From assembly GCA_041398245.1 (NCBI GenBank), contig JAWKVC010000006.1, positions 124,001 through 188,000 of the forward strand: a DNA stretch of 64,000 nucleotides, in the 5' to 3' direction. The position numbers and the translations under genes are program-made. Numbering within the stretch: the first letter of the stretch is position 1; every line of letters starts with the position of its first letter. The stretch comes from UBA7672 sp041398245 (GTDB lineage Bacteria; Pseudomonadota; Alphaproteobacteria; Caulobacterales; Hyphomonadaceae). Below the pieces are notes generated by a model, which made no database searches, was not told the origin of the DNA, and saw only the letters and a list, made by a program, of their open reading frames with translations. Below, piece by piece: positions 25,659 through 35,834 of this stretch.

Positions 25659-27021
25659 ATGCACCCTGCCTTTCTTACAGAATCCACGACTGCGATCCCG
25701 CTTGTGCCGCTGACAACCAAGGGTCTGGGCCCCTGGACGAAGGATCAGCCGGACAGCGTGAAGCGGCTGGTCGACGCCGCTGCGTTCCGGGCGGATGCGG
25801 GCAGGGTGCTGCTCGCGCCCAACGCAAATGGTGAGATCGCGCAGGTTCTGGTGGGGTTGGGGGACGGCGCGGACAACTTCGTATTCGCCTACCTGCCGGG
25901 CGCGCTGCCGCCGGGCGACTATGCGCTGGCTGAAGTCCCCGCGGGACTTAACGGCGAAGCGCTGGTGCTTGGCTGGGCCGACGGCGCCTATCGTTTCACG
26001 AAATACAAGGCGGGCGACAAGCCGCGCCGTCTTGTGCTTCCGAAGGCGGTCGATGCTGCGGATGTGAGCCGCCAGGCGGAAGCGATCGACTGGCTGCGCG
26101 ATCTCGTGAACACGCCGCCCTGCGACATGGGACCAGCCGAGATCGCCGCCGAAGCCGAAGCCATGGCGAAAGAGTTTGGCGCGAAGGTCGAGATCACGCT
26201 GGGTGCGGCGCTCGAGACCGGCTTTCCGATGGTGCACGCCGTGGGCAAAGGCGCAGAGCGAAGCCGCGCTTCATCGAGATTTCGTGGGGCAAGAAACCGA
26301 TCCGAAGATCGCCATCGTCGGCAAGGGCGTCGCTTTCGATACCGGCGGTCTCAATCTCAAGACCGGCTCGAACATGGCGCTGATGAAGAAGGACATGGGG
26401 GGCGCGGCGCATGCACTCGCGCTTGCGCGTATCATCATGGCGTCGGATCTGCCGGTAAGGCTGATCTGCTGTGTGCCGACCGTCGAGAACGCGATCGGCC
26501 CGAAATCCTTCCGGCCGAGCGACATCCTGAAGTCGCGCAAGGGTCTCACCGTGGAGATCGAGGACACGGACGCCGAGGGGCGGCTTATCCTCGCCGATGC
26601 ATTGACGCGCGCGAGCGAGCACCAGCCGGAACTTATCATCGATTTTGCGACACTGACCGGCGCGGCGCGCGTGGCGCTCGGGCCCGATCTGGCGCCGCTC
26701 TATACGGATGACGACGGCCTTGCGGCCGACATGGCCGAAGCGGCCAGGTCGACCGGTGATCCTGTCTGGCGGATGCCGCTGTGGCCCGGATACGAGGGCG
26801 GGCTGCGCTCGCTGATCGCCGACATGAAGAACCTCGGCGACGGGCCGATGGGAGGTTCCATCACGGCGGCGCTGTTCCTGAAGGCGTTCGTTTCGGCGCC
26901 GAGCTGGGCGCACTTCGACATCTGGGCATGGCGCCCGGCGCGCTATGGTCGGCCAGCAGGCGCAGCAGCATGCGGACTGCGCGCTGTCTGGGGCGCTTTG
27001 CGCAAGCGATATGGCCGCTAG
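25659..27021 (+). CDS. M17 leucyl aminopeptidase family protein, reading frame interrupted
   Basis: A cytosolic M17 metallo-exopeptidase that removes N-terminal residues from peptides. The N-terminal domain is intact to about nt 26260. The catalytic part shows IVGKGVAFDTGGLNLK (metal and active-site lysine) and DTDAEGRLILADAL (the usual NTDAEGRL with Asp for Asn), then IIDFATLTGAARVALG. Two one-base losses break the frame: near 26263 (AGCCGCG for AGCCCGCG) and near 26295 (AAGAAACC for AAGAAAACC); repair gives a continuous ERSPRFIEISWGKKTDPK. Length after repair is about 454 residues, as usual. First gene of a likely operon with marR and nlpC, an arrangement common in alphaproteobacteria. Confidence 0.85.
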
Positions 27022-27145
27022 TCGGGCAAGTCCGGCGAGGCAATAGCTTCTTTCGATTCATGGACCGAATTTTATCGTTCGGTTCTTCTTGAACCTCGCG
27101 CCATTTCGAGCGAGTCTCTTCCCGGGGCTGGCCAATGGAGCTGTC

Positions 27146-27556
27146 ATGGATCGCGCATCCGCGCTTGCCCTACTCAAGGACGTATTGGCGGAAACCGTTC
27201 GCGCCGATGGTCCGGATCTCAACGTCAGACAGGCGGCAATTCTCCTGCGAGTTTCGCTGGAGCCGGGCCCGCACACTGTTCGCGGACTTGCCGAGGCGCT
27301 TAGCCTGGGCAAACCGGCGGTCAGCCGCGCGCTCGATGCCTTGTCCGGTCTGGGCCTTGCCGTCCGGGTTCCCGACGAAACCGACAGGCGCAGCGTGCTG
27401 GTGAAGTCCACCGCGCGCGGGCTTGCCGTGCTCGCGGGTCTGGGCGACCGGGTGATCGCGTGCGAGCGGCAACTGGACCAGAAACCCGCCGCGCAGGCGC
27501 TGCGCGCCATGCAGGCGATTTCATCAGGGAGCGATACCGCATCGCATGCCGCCTGA
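27146..27556 (+). CDS. MarR family transcriptional regulator
   Basis: A 136-residue winged-helix protein: VRGLAEALSLGKPAVSRALD is the helix-turn-helix and LAVRVPDETDRRSVLVKST the wing. ATG 27146 has GGAG 5 bases upstream; an upstream frame from 27089 lacks one. Its 3' end overlaps the NlpC gene by 11 bases, so the two are translated together. It could regulate the operon or act elsewhere; no operator was identified. Confidence 0.85.
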   Translation: MDRASALALLKDVLAETVRADGPDLNVRQAAILLRVSLEPGPHTVRGLAEALSLGKPAVSRALDALSGLGLAVRVPDETDRRSVLVKSTARGLAVLAGLGDRVIACERQLDQKPAAQALRAMQAISSGSDTASHAA

Positions 27557-28364
27557 CCGCTGGTCGGGCGATGCCCGGCTGACGCTGAAGTCTGTCACGG
27601 GGCCGGGGGAAGCGATGCGCGTTTCCGCCGGGTCTGCGGCGCTGCGTCAGAGGCCGGAAGGAGGGGCGGAGCAAATCAACCAGATCCTGTTCGGCGAGCC
27701 TGTGCGTGTGTACGCGCAGGACGGCGAATGGGCCTATGTGCAGCTCGGGCTCGATCACTATGTCGGTTGGGTGCGGATCGCGAGCCTGTCGCCGGTGGGG
27801 CGGGAGGCGACGCATCGTGTTCGCGTGCTTCGCACTTTCCTCTATGAACGCGCCGACATGAAAAGCCGCCCGTTGCGCGCGATTTCGATGAACGCGCGGA
27901 TGGCGCTGGGTGAGACAAGCGGGAACTTTGTGGCGGTCGACGGCGGCGGCTGGGTGTTCGCCCGTCACGTGTCGCCGCTGAACGAAACCGAGATCGATTT
28001 TGTCGATGTGGCGCAACGCTTTGTCGGATCGCCCTATCTCTGGGGCGGACGCGAAAGCGCAGGCATTGACTGCTCGGGCCTGGTGCAAGTCTCGCTTCAG
28101 GCCACCGGGGTCTATCCCCTGCGCGATTCCGACATGCAGGAGCAGACGCTGGGCCTGCCGCATGAACCGGACGCCACGTTCACAAATCTGGAGCGCGGCG
28201 ATCTCGTGTTCTGGAAGGGCCATGTCGGCATCATGTGCTCGCCGACGACGCTGCTGCACGCCAGCGCGCGCGACATGCATGTTGAGGTCGAGCCGCTGAT
28301 GCAGGCGGTGGATCGCATCCGGCCGATCGCCGGCGACGTGCGAAGCATCAGGCGATTTGGCTGA
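27546..28364 (+). CDS. NlpC/P60 family (C40) peptidase with SH3-like domains
   Basis: A 272-residue cell-wall hydrolase. The N-terminal half holds bacterial SH3-like segments (AALRQRPEGG, EWAYVQLGLDHYVGWV, GNFVAVDGGGWVF). The catalytic domain begins at VDVAQRFVGSPYLWGGR, with the nucleophile cysteine in GIDCSGLV (about residue 175), the histidine in GHVGIMC and a later HAS. Such enzymes cleave peptidoglycan cross-peptides, typically gamma-D-Glu-diaminopimelate bonds. No signal peptide is evident, so it may act on recycled muropeptides or be exported otherwise. It belongs to the aminopeptidase-marR operon. Confidence 0.88.
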   Translation: MPPDRWSGDARLTLKSVTGPGEAMRVSAGSAALRQRPEGGAEQINQILFGEPVRVYAQDGEWAYVQLGLDHYVGWVRIASLSPVGREATHRVRVLRTFLYERADMKSRPLRAISMNARMALGETSGNFVAVDGGGWVFARHVSPLNETEIDFVDVAQRFVGSPYLWGGRESAGIDCSGLVQVSLQATGVYPLRDSDMQEQTLGLPHEPDATFTNLERGDLVFWKGHVGIMCSPTTLLHASARDMHVEVEPLMQAVDRIRPIAGDVRSIRRFG

Positions 28365-28415
28365 CCCGCAGAAAAACCGGCCCGCCTGAAAACAGGGCTT
28401 TAGCAGCCGGGCGCT

Positions 28416-28431
28416 TGATTCACGCGAATCA
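28416..28431. promoter_or_regulatory. GANTC pair in an inverted repeat upstream of dnaG
   Basis: TGATTC (28416-28421) and GAATCA (28426-28431) form a 6-bp inverted repeat with a 4-base spacer, and contain two GANTC sequences, the CcrM methylation target of alphaproteobacteria. The site is 108-123 bases before the dnaG ATG. GANTC sites in cell-cycle promoters affect GcrA-dependent transcription in Caulobacter; the role here is inferred only. Confidence 0.45.
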
Positions 28432-28538
28432 GGTCACAATTGTGGGGAATTGGTCCACAGGATCGGCCAGCCGGGCGCTGGCGCGGGGCGCAGGCCGGGG
28501 CTAGCGCCGAAATCGGGCGAGACCACGTTCGGACACAC

Positions 28539-30461
28539 ATGCGTTTCCCAGAGGAATTTCTCAATGAACTGAAGTCGCGCGTGCGGCTGTCGGACGTCAT
28601 TGGGAAAAAGGTCGCGCTGAAGAAGCGCGGCAAGGACTGGGTCGGCCTGTCGCCGTTTTCGAACGAGAAGACGCCCAGCTTCTACGTTCATGACGATCGC
28701 GGCTTCTACAAATGCTTTTCCACGCAGAAGGCCGGCGACGCCATTACCTTCCTGCAGGAGACTGAGCGGCTGAGCTTCTCCGAGGCCGTCGAGAAGCTGG
28801 CGCGCGACTATGGTCTCGAATTGCCCAAGCAGTCGGCCGAGGAGGAGCGCCAGTATCGCCGCCGGACGACGCTGATCGAATGGGTCGAGAAGGCGTGCGT
28901 CTTCTTCGAAGAACAGCTGCGCAAACCGGCGGGCGCGGATGCGCGCGAATATCTGGAGAAGCGGGGCTTCGGGCCGGAGGCGTGGGCGCGCCATCGGATG
29001 GGATTTGCGCCTGAAGGCTGGCGCAATCTGTTCGAGCATCTGACGCGTGAGGGCGCCACGCCTGAGGAGCTGATCGAAGCCGGGCTGGTCGTGCAACCCG
29101 ACACCGAAGGCGGCGACGGCAAGTCCCGCCAGCCCTATGACCGCTTCCGCAATCGCGTGATCTTCCCGATCACGGATACAGGCAACCGCGTTATCGCGTT
29201 CGGCGCGCGTACGCTCGAGCCGGACGGAAAACCCAAATATCTCAACTCGTCGGACAGCCCGCTCTTCCACAAGGGCCGCACGCTCTATCGCTACATGGCG
29301 GCGCGCGAGGAACTCGCGAAGATCAAGGAAGGGCCGCTGTCGCAGGGCCTGATCGTTACCGAGGGCTATGTCGATGCGATCTCGCTGGCCGAAGCCGGGA
29401 TCGGCACGGCGGTCGCGCCGCTGGGAACCGCGCTCACCGAGGAGCAGCTGGATCTGCTGTGGCGGGCCGGGCCGGAGCCGATCCTCTGCTTTGATGGCGA
29501 TGCGGCCGGCATCCGCGCCGCCTGGCGCGCCTGCGACCGTGCGCTGCCGCTGATCGAGCCGGGCAAGAGCCTGTTCTTCGTCCTGTTGCCGGACGGCATG
29601 GACCCGGACGACGTGGTCCGCGTGCGCGGCGCTCATGCCATGCGCGAGATGCTGGCCGGCGCGCGACCGCTGGTGGACCTGTTGTGGAGCCGCGAGGTCG
29701 ACGCCGAACCGCTGGACACGCCCGAGCGCCGGGCCGGTTTCGAGGCGCGGCTTATGAACGCAGTGGCGCTGATCAAGCATCCCGGCGTCCGCAAGGCCTA
29801 TGAGCGGGAGCTGAAGGATCGCCTCTACTGGCACTCGCGCGGAACGCGAGGATCCGGCGCCGGAGTCGCCCAGGCGGGCGGCCAGGTCGCGGCCCGGAAG
29901 GGGGTGTCGCCGGGTCCGACGGGGCTGGCGGGACTTCGGCTGGTCGTGCGGGCGCTGGAGAGCCCACTGCTGATGGAACAGGGGCGGGAAGTGCTGTTCC
30001 GGGCCGCGTTTCCGGATCAGGACGTCGCCGCCATCCGAGACGCTGCGTTTTACGTCTATGACAACACCGAAATGCTTGACCGGCATGGTGTTGCGGCCCA
30101 TTTACGTAGCCTTGGCCGCAAGCGGGCTGTCGAGCTTTTGGAAACCTTCCCTGTGGGGCAACCGATGGACCCTCGGTCGAACGAGGGCCGCGATTGGCTT
30201 GACGCAATGGGTCGGTTTCCGGTCGCAAGAACGCTGGTGGCCGAGGTGGAGGCGACGAAGCGGGCTGACGGGGAGGGCGTTGAACTGATGAGCGCCGCCC
30301 ATCAAGCCCGCATCATGCAGAAGGTGATCGCCCGGCGCAGCGCCAGCCGGTCGGTCGTTGATGAAACGGTGACTTCTCCCGCTCAGGACGGCGTTCAGGA
30401 ACTCAGGAACGCGCTGGGCGGAATGGGCGCCGCGATGGAGTCTAAACGCTCTGAAGATTGA
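28539..30461 (+). CDS. dnaG: DNA primase DnaG
   Basis: A 640-residue primase that lays RNA primers for chromosome replication. The N-terminal CHC2 domain has SPFSNEKTPSF and FYKCFSTQKAGDA, where three of the four zinc ligands of E. coli primase are replaced, as in other alphaproteobacterial primases. The catalytic core has YLNSSDSPLFHKG, the Toprim motif VTEGYVDAISLAEAG and CFDGDAAG. The C-terminal DnaB-binding region follows. ATG 28539 (MRFPEEFLNELKSR) matches the family start; longer frames are rejected. Its stop TGA at 30459-30461 is just before the open frame leading into rpoD, giving the classic dnaG-rpoD pair. Confidence 0.95.
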   Translation: MRFPEEFLNELKSRVRLSDVIGKKVALKKRGKDWVGLSPFSNEKTPSFYVHDDRGFYKCFSTQKAGDAITFLQETERLSFSEAVEKLARDYGLELPKQSAEEERQYRRRTTLIEWVEKACVFFEEQLRKPAGADAREYLEKRGFGPEAWARHRMGFAPEGWRNLFEHLTREGATPEELIEAGLVVQPDTEGGDGKSRQPYDRFRNRVIFPITDTGNRVIAFGARTLEPDGKPKYLNSSDSPLFHKGRTLYRYMAAREELAKIKEGPLSQGLIVTEGYVDAISLAEAGIGTAVAPLGTALTEEQLDLLWRAGPEPILCFDGDAAGIRAAWRACDRALPLIEPGKSLFFVLLPDGMDPDDVVRVRGAHAMREMLAGARPLVDLLWSREVDAEPLDTPERRAGFEARLMNAVALIKHPGVRKAYERELKDRLYWHSRGTRGSGAGVAQAGGQVAARKGVSPGPTGLAGLRLVVRALESPLLMEQGREVLFRAAFPDQDVAAIRDAAFYVYDNTEMLDRHGVAAHLRSLGRKRAVELLETFPVGQPMDPRSNEGRDWLDAMGRFPVARTLVAEVEATKRADGEGVELMSAAHQARIMQKVIARRSASRSVVDETVTSPAQDGVQELRNALGGMGAAMESKRSED

Positions 30462-30462
30462 T

Positions 30463-30813
30463 CTGAAGAACAAGGCGAAGTCCGCGCAGGCTGCAAAAGC
30501 CAAGGCGAAAGCGCCAGCGAAGCCCGCTGCGCGCAAGGACAAGCCTGCCGCCAAGCCGCAAGCCGCGAAGGCGGCAGCGCGCAAGGATTCGAAGAAGCCT
30601 GCGAAAGCCAAGCCGGTCGCGACATCAAAGCCAGTTGCGGCCAAGGGCCAAACCGCTAAAGCCCCGCCTCCCAAGGCGACTGCGAAAGCGGCTGCGAAGG
30701 AAACGCCCGCCAAGGGCGGAAACGACAAGACCGGCACGGCGAAAGCCCAGCCGGCGAAGGTCGAGCCGGCGAACAAGGGCCGGGCTGACAAACAGGGTCT
30801 GCGGAGAGACGGA
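30463..30813 (+). other. Lys/Ala/Pro-rich open frame continuous with rpoD
   Basis: 117 codons without a stop, in the same frame as rpoD, made almost entirely of Lys, Ala and Pro (for example KAKAKAPAKPAARKDKPAAK). It begins directly at the dnaG stop and contains no ATG, GTG or TTG, so a start would have to be CTG 30463 or CTG 30451, ATT 30457, or be lost to a base error. It may be an N-terminal extension of the sigma factor or untranslated. rpoD ATG 30814 has its own ribosome site. Confidence 0.6.
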
Positions 30814-32892
<2,079 letters not shown>

Positions 32893-32920
32893 TCAGGTCT
32901 CTGACGCCGATCAATGCGGG

Positions 32921-32946
32921 GCCTGCCTGACAAGGGCAGGCTCTTT
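32921..32946 (+). terminator. Terminator-like hairpin after rpoD
   Basis: GCCTGCC (32921-32927) pairs with GGCAGGC (32935-32941), 7-base loop, followed by TCTTTGC. The T-run is short. It lies 28 bases after the rpoD stop. Confidence 0.6.
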
Positions 32947-32948
32947 GC

Positions 32949-33107
32949 ATGAGTGCAGGGCCCGAAGCCTCTCCTGATGAAGATAGCCGCCGCAGGGCGA
33001 ATGACGATGCTGCGCGCGCCATTCGCTTCCTTGCGATCAAGGCTGCCGTCTTCATCCTTGTGCCGCTGATCGCCGCGATCGTGGCGGTGGTGATCGTGCT
33101 CGGCTAG
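32949..33107 (+). CDS. Small single-span membrane protein
   Basis: A 52-codon frame: a charged N-terminus (ASPDEDSRRRANDDAARAIR) followed by one hydrophobic helix of about 25 residues (AVFILVPLIAAIVAVVIVLG) to the stop TAG at 33105. The amphipathic layout suggests a real inner-membrane micro-protein. No ribosome site is obvious, and the ATG overlaps the tail of the rpoD terminator, which lowers confidence. No family recognised. Confidence 0.45.
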   Translation: MSAGPEASPDEDSRRRANDDAARAIRFLAIKAAVFILVPLIAAIVAVVIVLG

Positions 33108-33112
33108 GCGGT

Positions 33113-34399
33113 TCAGGCCGACGCGGCCTTCAGCGCCTGATCCAGGTCTGCGATCAGGTCGTTCGGGTCCTCGATGCCGATGGACAGGCGCACGACATCC
33201 GGCGCGGCGCCGGCGGCGATCTGCTGGTCGGCCGTGAGTTGGCTGTGTGTGGTTGATGCGGAGTGGATTACCAGCGAGCGCGCGTCCCCAAGATTGGCGA
33301 CATGGCTGAACAGTTTGAGGCTGGAGACGAATTTCAGGCAGGCGTCATAGCCGCCTTTCAGCTGGATCGTGAACAGCGCGCCTGCGCCTTTCGGGCAGAT
33401 GCGCTCGGCGCGCGCCTTGTAGGGCGAAGAGGCGAGGCCGGGATAGGTCACTTCGCCGATGGCCGGGTGTTTTTCCAGCCATTCGGCGATGATCTGTGCG
33501 TTCGCGATATGCTTCGCCATCCGCAGCGACAGCGTCTCGACGCCCATCAGCGTGTAATGCGCCGCCTGTGGGTTCAGTGTCATGCCAAGATCGCGCAGGC
33601 CGATGGCGATGCCGTGGAAGGTGAAGGCGAGCGCGCCGAACGTCTCGTGGAATTTGAGCCCGTGATAGGCCGGTTCCGGCTGTGACAGGGAGGGGAATTT
33701 GTCGGACGCCGACCAGTCGAACTTGCCGGAATCGACAATGACGCCGCCGGTCACCGTGCCATTGCCGGTGAGATATTTGGTCATCGAATGCACAACCAGC
33801 GTGGCGCCGTGTTCGATCGGACGGCACAGCCACGGCGTCGCCGTCGTATTGTCGACGATCAGCGGCAGGCCGGCGGCATCGGCAATCTTCGCGATGGCGT
33901 CGAGGTCGGTGATGTAGCCGCCGGGATTGGCGATGGTCTCGCAGAAGATCGCGCGGGTGTCGCCGTCTATGGCGGCCTTCACGGCGTCGATATCATCGAA
34001 ATCAACGAACTTTGCGGACCAGCCGAAGCGTTTGATGGTCTGGCTGAACTGGGTGATCGTCCCGCCATAGAGGCGGTTCGACGAGACGATGTTGCGACCC
34101 GGGCCCATCAGGGGGAACAGCGCCATGATTTGCGCCGCATGGCCCGACGAGCAGCACACGGCGCCGGCCCCGCCTTCCAGCGTGGCGATGCGTGTCTGCA
34201 GCGCTGCGACGGTGGGGTTGGTCAGGCGCGAATAGATATAGCCGACTTCCCTGAGCCCGAAGAGCGCAGCGGCGTGAGCGGCATCGCGGAAAACGAAGGC
34301 TGTGGACTGATAGATCGGCACCTGCCGCGCGCCGGTTGCCGTATCAGGCGCGGCGCCGCCATGGATCTGCAGCGTGTCGAAGCCCTGAGTGTCGCTCAT
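33113..34399 (-). CDS. metY: O-acetylhomoserine sulfhydrylase / aminocarboxypropyltransferase
   Basis: A 428-residue Cys/Met metabolism PLP enzyme. Family marks: TLQIHGGAAPD at the start, PIYQSTAF, YSRLTNPTVAALQTRIATLEGG, the PLP lysine in HSMTKYLTGNG (about residue 208), and VRLSIGIEDPNDLIADL at the end. It makes homocysteine from O-acetyl-L-homoserine and sulfide. The length and the extra loop after FDWSASDKFP fit MetY better than cystathionine gamma-synthase. Single gene; convergent with the small membrane protein. Confidence 0.9.
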   Translation of the reverse strand: MSDTQGFDTLQIHGGAAPDTATGARQVPIYQSTAFVFRDAAHAAALFGLREVGYIYSRLTNPTVAALQTRIATLEGGAGAVCCSSGHAAQIMALFPLMGPGRNIVSSNRLYGGTITQFSQTIKRFGWSAKFVDFDDIDAVKAAIDGDTRAIFCETIANPGGYITDLDAIAKIADAAGLPLIVDNTTATPWLCRPIEHGATLVVHSMTKYLTGNGTVTGGVIVDSGKFDWSASDKFPSLSQPEPAYHGLKFHETFGALAFTFHGIAIGLRDLGMTLNPQAAHYTLMGVETLSLRMAKHIANAQIIAEWLEKHPAIGEVTYPGLASSPYKARAERICPKGAGALFTIQLKGGYDACLKFVSSLKLFSHVANLGDARSLVIHSASTTHSQLTADQQIAAGAAPDVVRLSIGIEDPNDLIADLDQALKAASA

Positions 34400-34446
34400 G
34401 CCGTGTTTTCTCCCGCGTCGTTTCTCTTTTTTGTTTCTGGCGCAGC

Positions 34447-35304
34447 CTACCGCAGGCCGTCAAACGTTCCATCGCACACGCGTGGATCGCCGGTCTGGTA
34501 GCCGCGCCGCAGCCATTCCATGCGCTGTGCTGACGAGCCATGGGTGAAGGCTTCCGGGACCACGCGTCCGCCCTGACGGCGCTGCAGTGTATCGTCGCCA
34601 ATCGCATTGGCGGCCTTGAGACCGGCCTCGAGATCGCCCGGCTCGAACGCCACTTCGCCGTTGGACACCACAGGCGCATTCGCCGCCCACACGCCGGCAT
34701 AGCAATCCGCCTGAAGCTCCAGCGCGACCGAATAACGGTTGCCTTCTTCCTGGCTCATCGAGCGCTGCGCCTGCTGGACCTGCTGCGAGGCGCCCGTGAG
34801 CACCTGGATGTGATGGCCGATCTCGTGCGCGAGGACGTAGGCGCGGGCCGATTCCGCGCTGCCGGCGCCGAGGTCCTCCATTTGCCGCCAGAAGGACAGG
34901 TCGAGATAGACCTTGCGATCGGACGGACAGTAGAACGGTCCCATCGCCGCCTGGCCATAGCCGCAGGCCGTGCCCGTACCGCCCTCATAGATCACGATGC
35001 TGACGGGCGGCGTGTAGGTGTCGCCGAACTGCGCCGCCCAGACGTCATTGATGTTGGCGCTGATCTTGTCGACGAACAGGCCTTCCTCGTCCCCAGGCGT
35101 CCCGAACGTGCCCTCGCGCTGGGTCGCGCCGCCGCCCGCGATCTGGTTGGCGATGCCGCTGGCGACATTGGGGTCGATCCCAAGGAAGTAGGCCGCGATG
35201 GCGACGATGATCGCGATGCCGCCGCCCCCGGCGGCCAGCGCTCCGCCGCTCATTCCGCGCCGATCCTCAACCCCGCCGCCCGAGCGTCCGCCTCTCCAGC
35301 GCAT
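34447..35304 (-). CDS. ypfJ: Neutral zinc metallopeptidase, YpfJ family
   Basis: A 285-residue membrane-anchored protein: MRWRGGRSGGGVEDRRG at the N-terminus, one membrane helix (GGIAIIVAIAAYFLGID), then a zinc-binding motif HEIGHH (about residue 162) with a downstream ELQADCYAGVWA providing the third ligand. These are the marks of the YpfJ/zinc metalloprotease family. Substrate unknown. ATG 35304 has AGGAG at 8 bases and matches the family start; ATG 35310 is too close to it. Confidence 0.88.
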   Translation of the reverse strand: MRWRGGRSGGGVEDRRGMSGGALAAGGGGIAIIVAIAAYFLGIDPNVASGIANQIAGGGATQREGTFGTPGDEEGLFVDKISANINDVWAAQFGDTYTPPVSIVIYEGGTGTACGYGQAAMGPFYCPSDRKVYLDLSFWRQMEDLGAGSAESARAYVLAHEIGHHIQVLTGASQQVQQAQRSMSQEEGNRYSVALELQADCYAGVWAANAPVVSNGEVAFEPGDLEAGLKAANAIGDDTLQRRQGGRVVPEAFTHGSSAQRMEWLRRGYQTGDPRVCDGTFDGLR

Positions 35305-35406
35305 GCGCATATCTCCTGTATCTACCTCGCCAATAGGCCAGAAGGCGGGGCGGAAGGGAAGGTTGCAGACTGGCGGCGGAAAGGGGGAAAAGGCTAAGCT
35401 TCTGTC

Positions 35407-35823
35407 ATGCAGACGACCTTCACAATTCCGACGCGCGGGGCCGGGCTGGTCGAGTTCACCGATGCGGTGCGGGCATTCGCGGCCTCATCAGGCGTCACTG
35501 ACGGCCTGCTCACGCTGTTTGTGCGCCATACGTCCTGTTCGCTGCTGATCCAGGAGAACGCCGATCCGGACGTCCGCAAGGACCTGCAGTCGTTTTTCCG
35601 GCGGCTCGCGCCCCCTGCTGATGATCCATCCATGCGATGGATCACGCATCGCACCGAAGGGCCTGACGACATGCCGGCGCATATCAAGGCGGCGGTGCTG
35701 CCGACCTCCCTGTCCATCCCCGTAAGCAGCGGCGAGCTTGCTCTCGGGACGTGGCAGGGCGTCTATCTGTTCGAACATCGCGACGCGCCGCATGAGCGGC
35801 AGGTCGCGGCGCATCTGGGTTGA
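35407..35823 (+). CDS. yjbQ: Secondary thiamine-phosphate synthase enzyme, YjbQ family
   Basis: A 138-residue UPF0047 protein: LLTLFVRHTSCSLLIQENADPDV, MRWITHRTEGPDDMPAHIK and LGTWQGVYLFEHRD are the conserved blocks, with histidines in the first and second block. YjbQ proteins can complement loss of thiamine phosphate synthase, though the main role is unclear. Full family length. The DUF72 gene starts 12 bases after the stop and is probably co-transcribed. Confidence 0.88.
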   Translation: MQTTFTIPTRGAGLVEFTDAVRAFAASSGVTDGLLTLFVRHTSCSLLIQENADPDVRKDLQSFFRRLAPPADDPSMRWITHRTEGPDDMPAHIKAAVLPTSLSIPVSSGELALGTWQGVYLFEHRDAPHERQVAAHLG

Positions 35824-35834
35824 GGAGACGAACT

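Noticed and set aside
28434..30101. Long minus-strand open frame (555 codons) opposite dnaG
   Set aside because: It is the antisense shadow of a high-GC gene; the protein is Arg/His/Ala-rich without a domain, and dnaG is certain.
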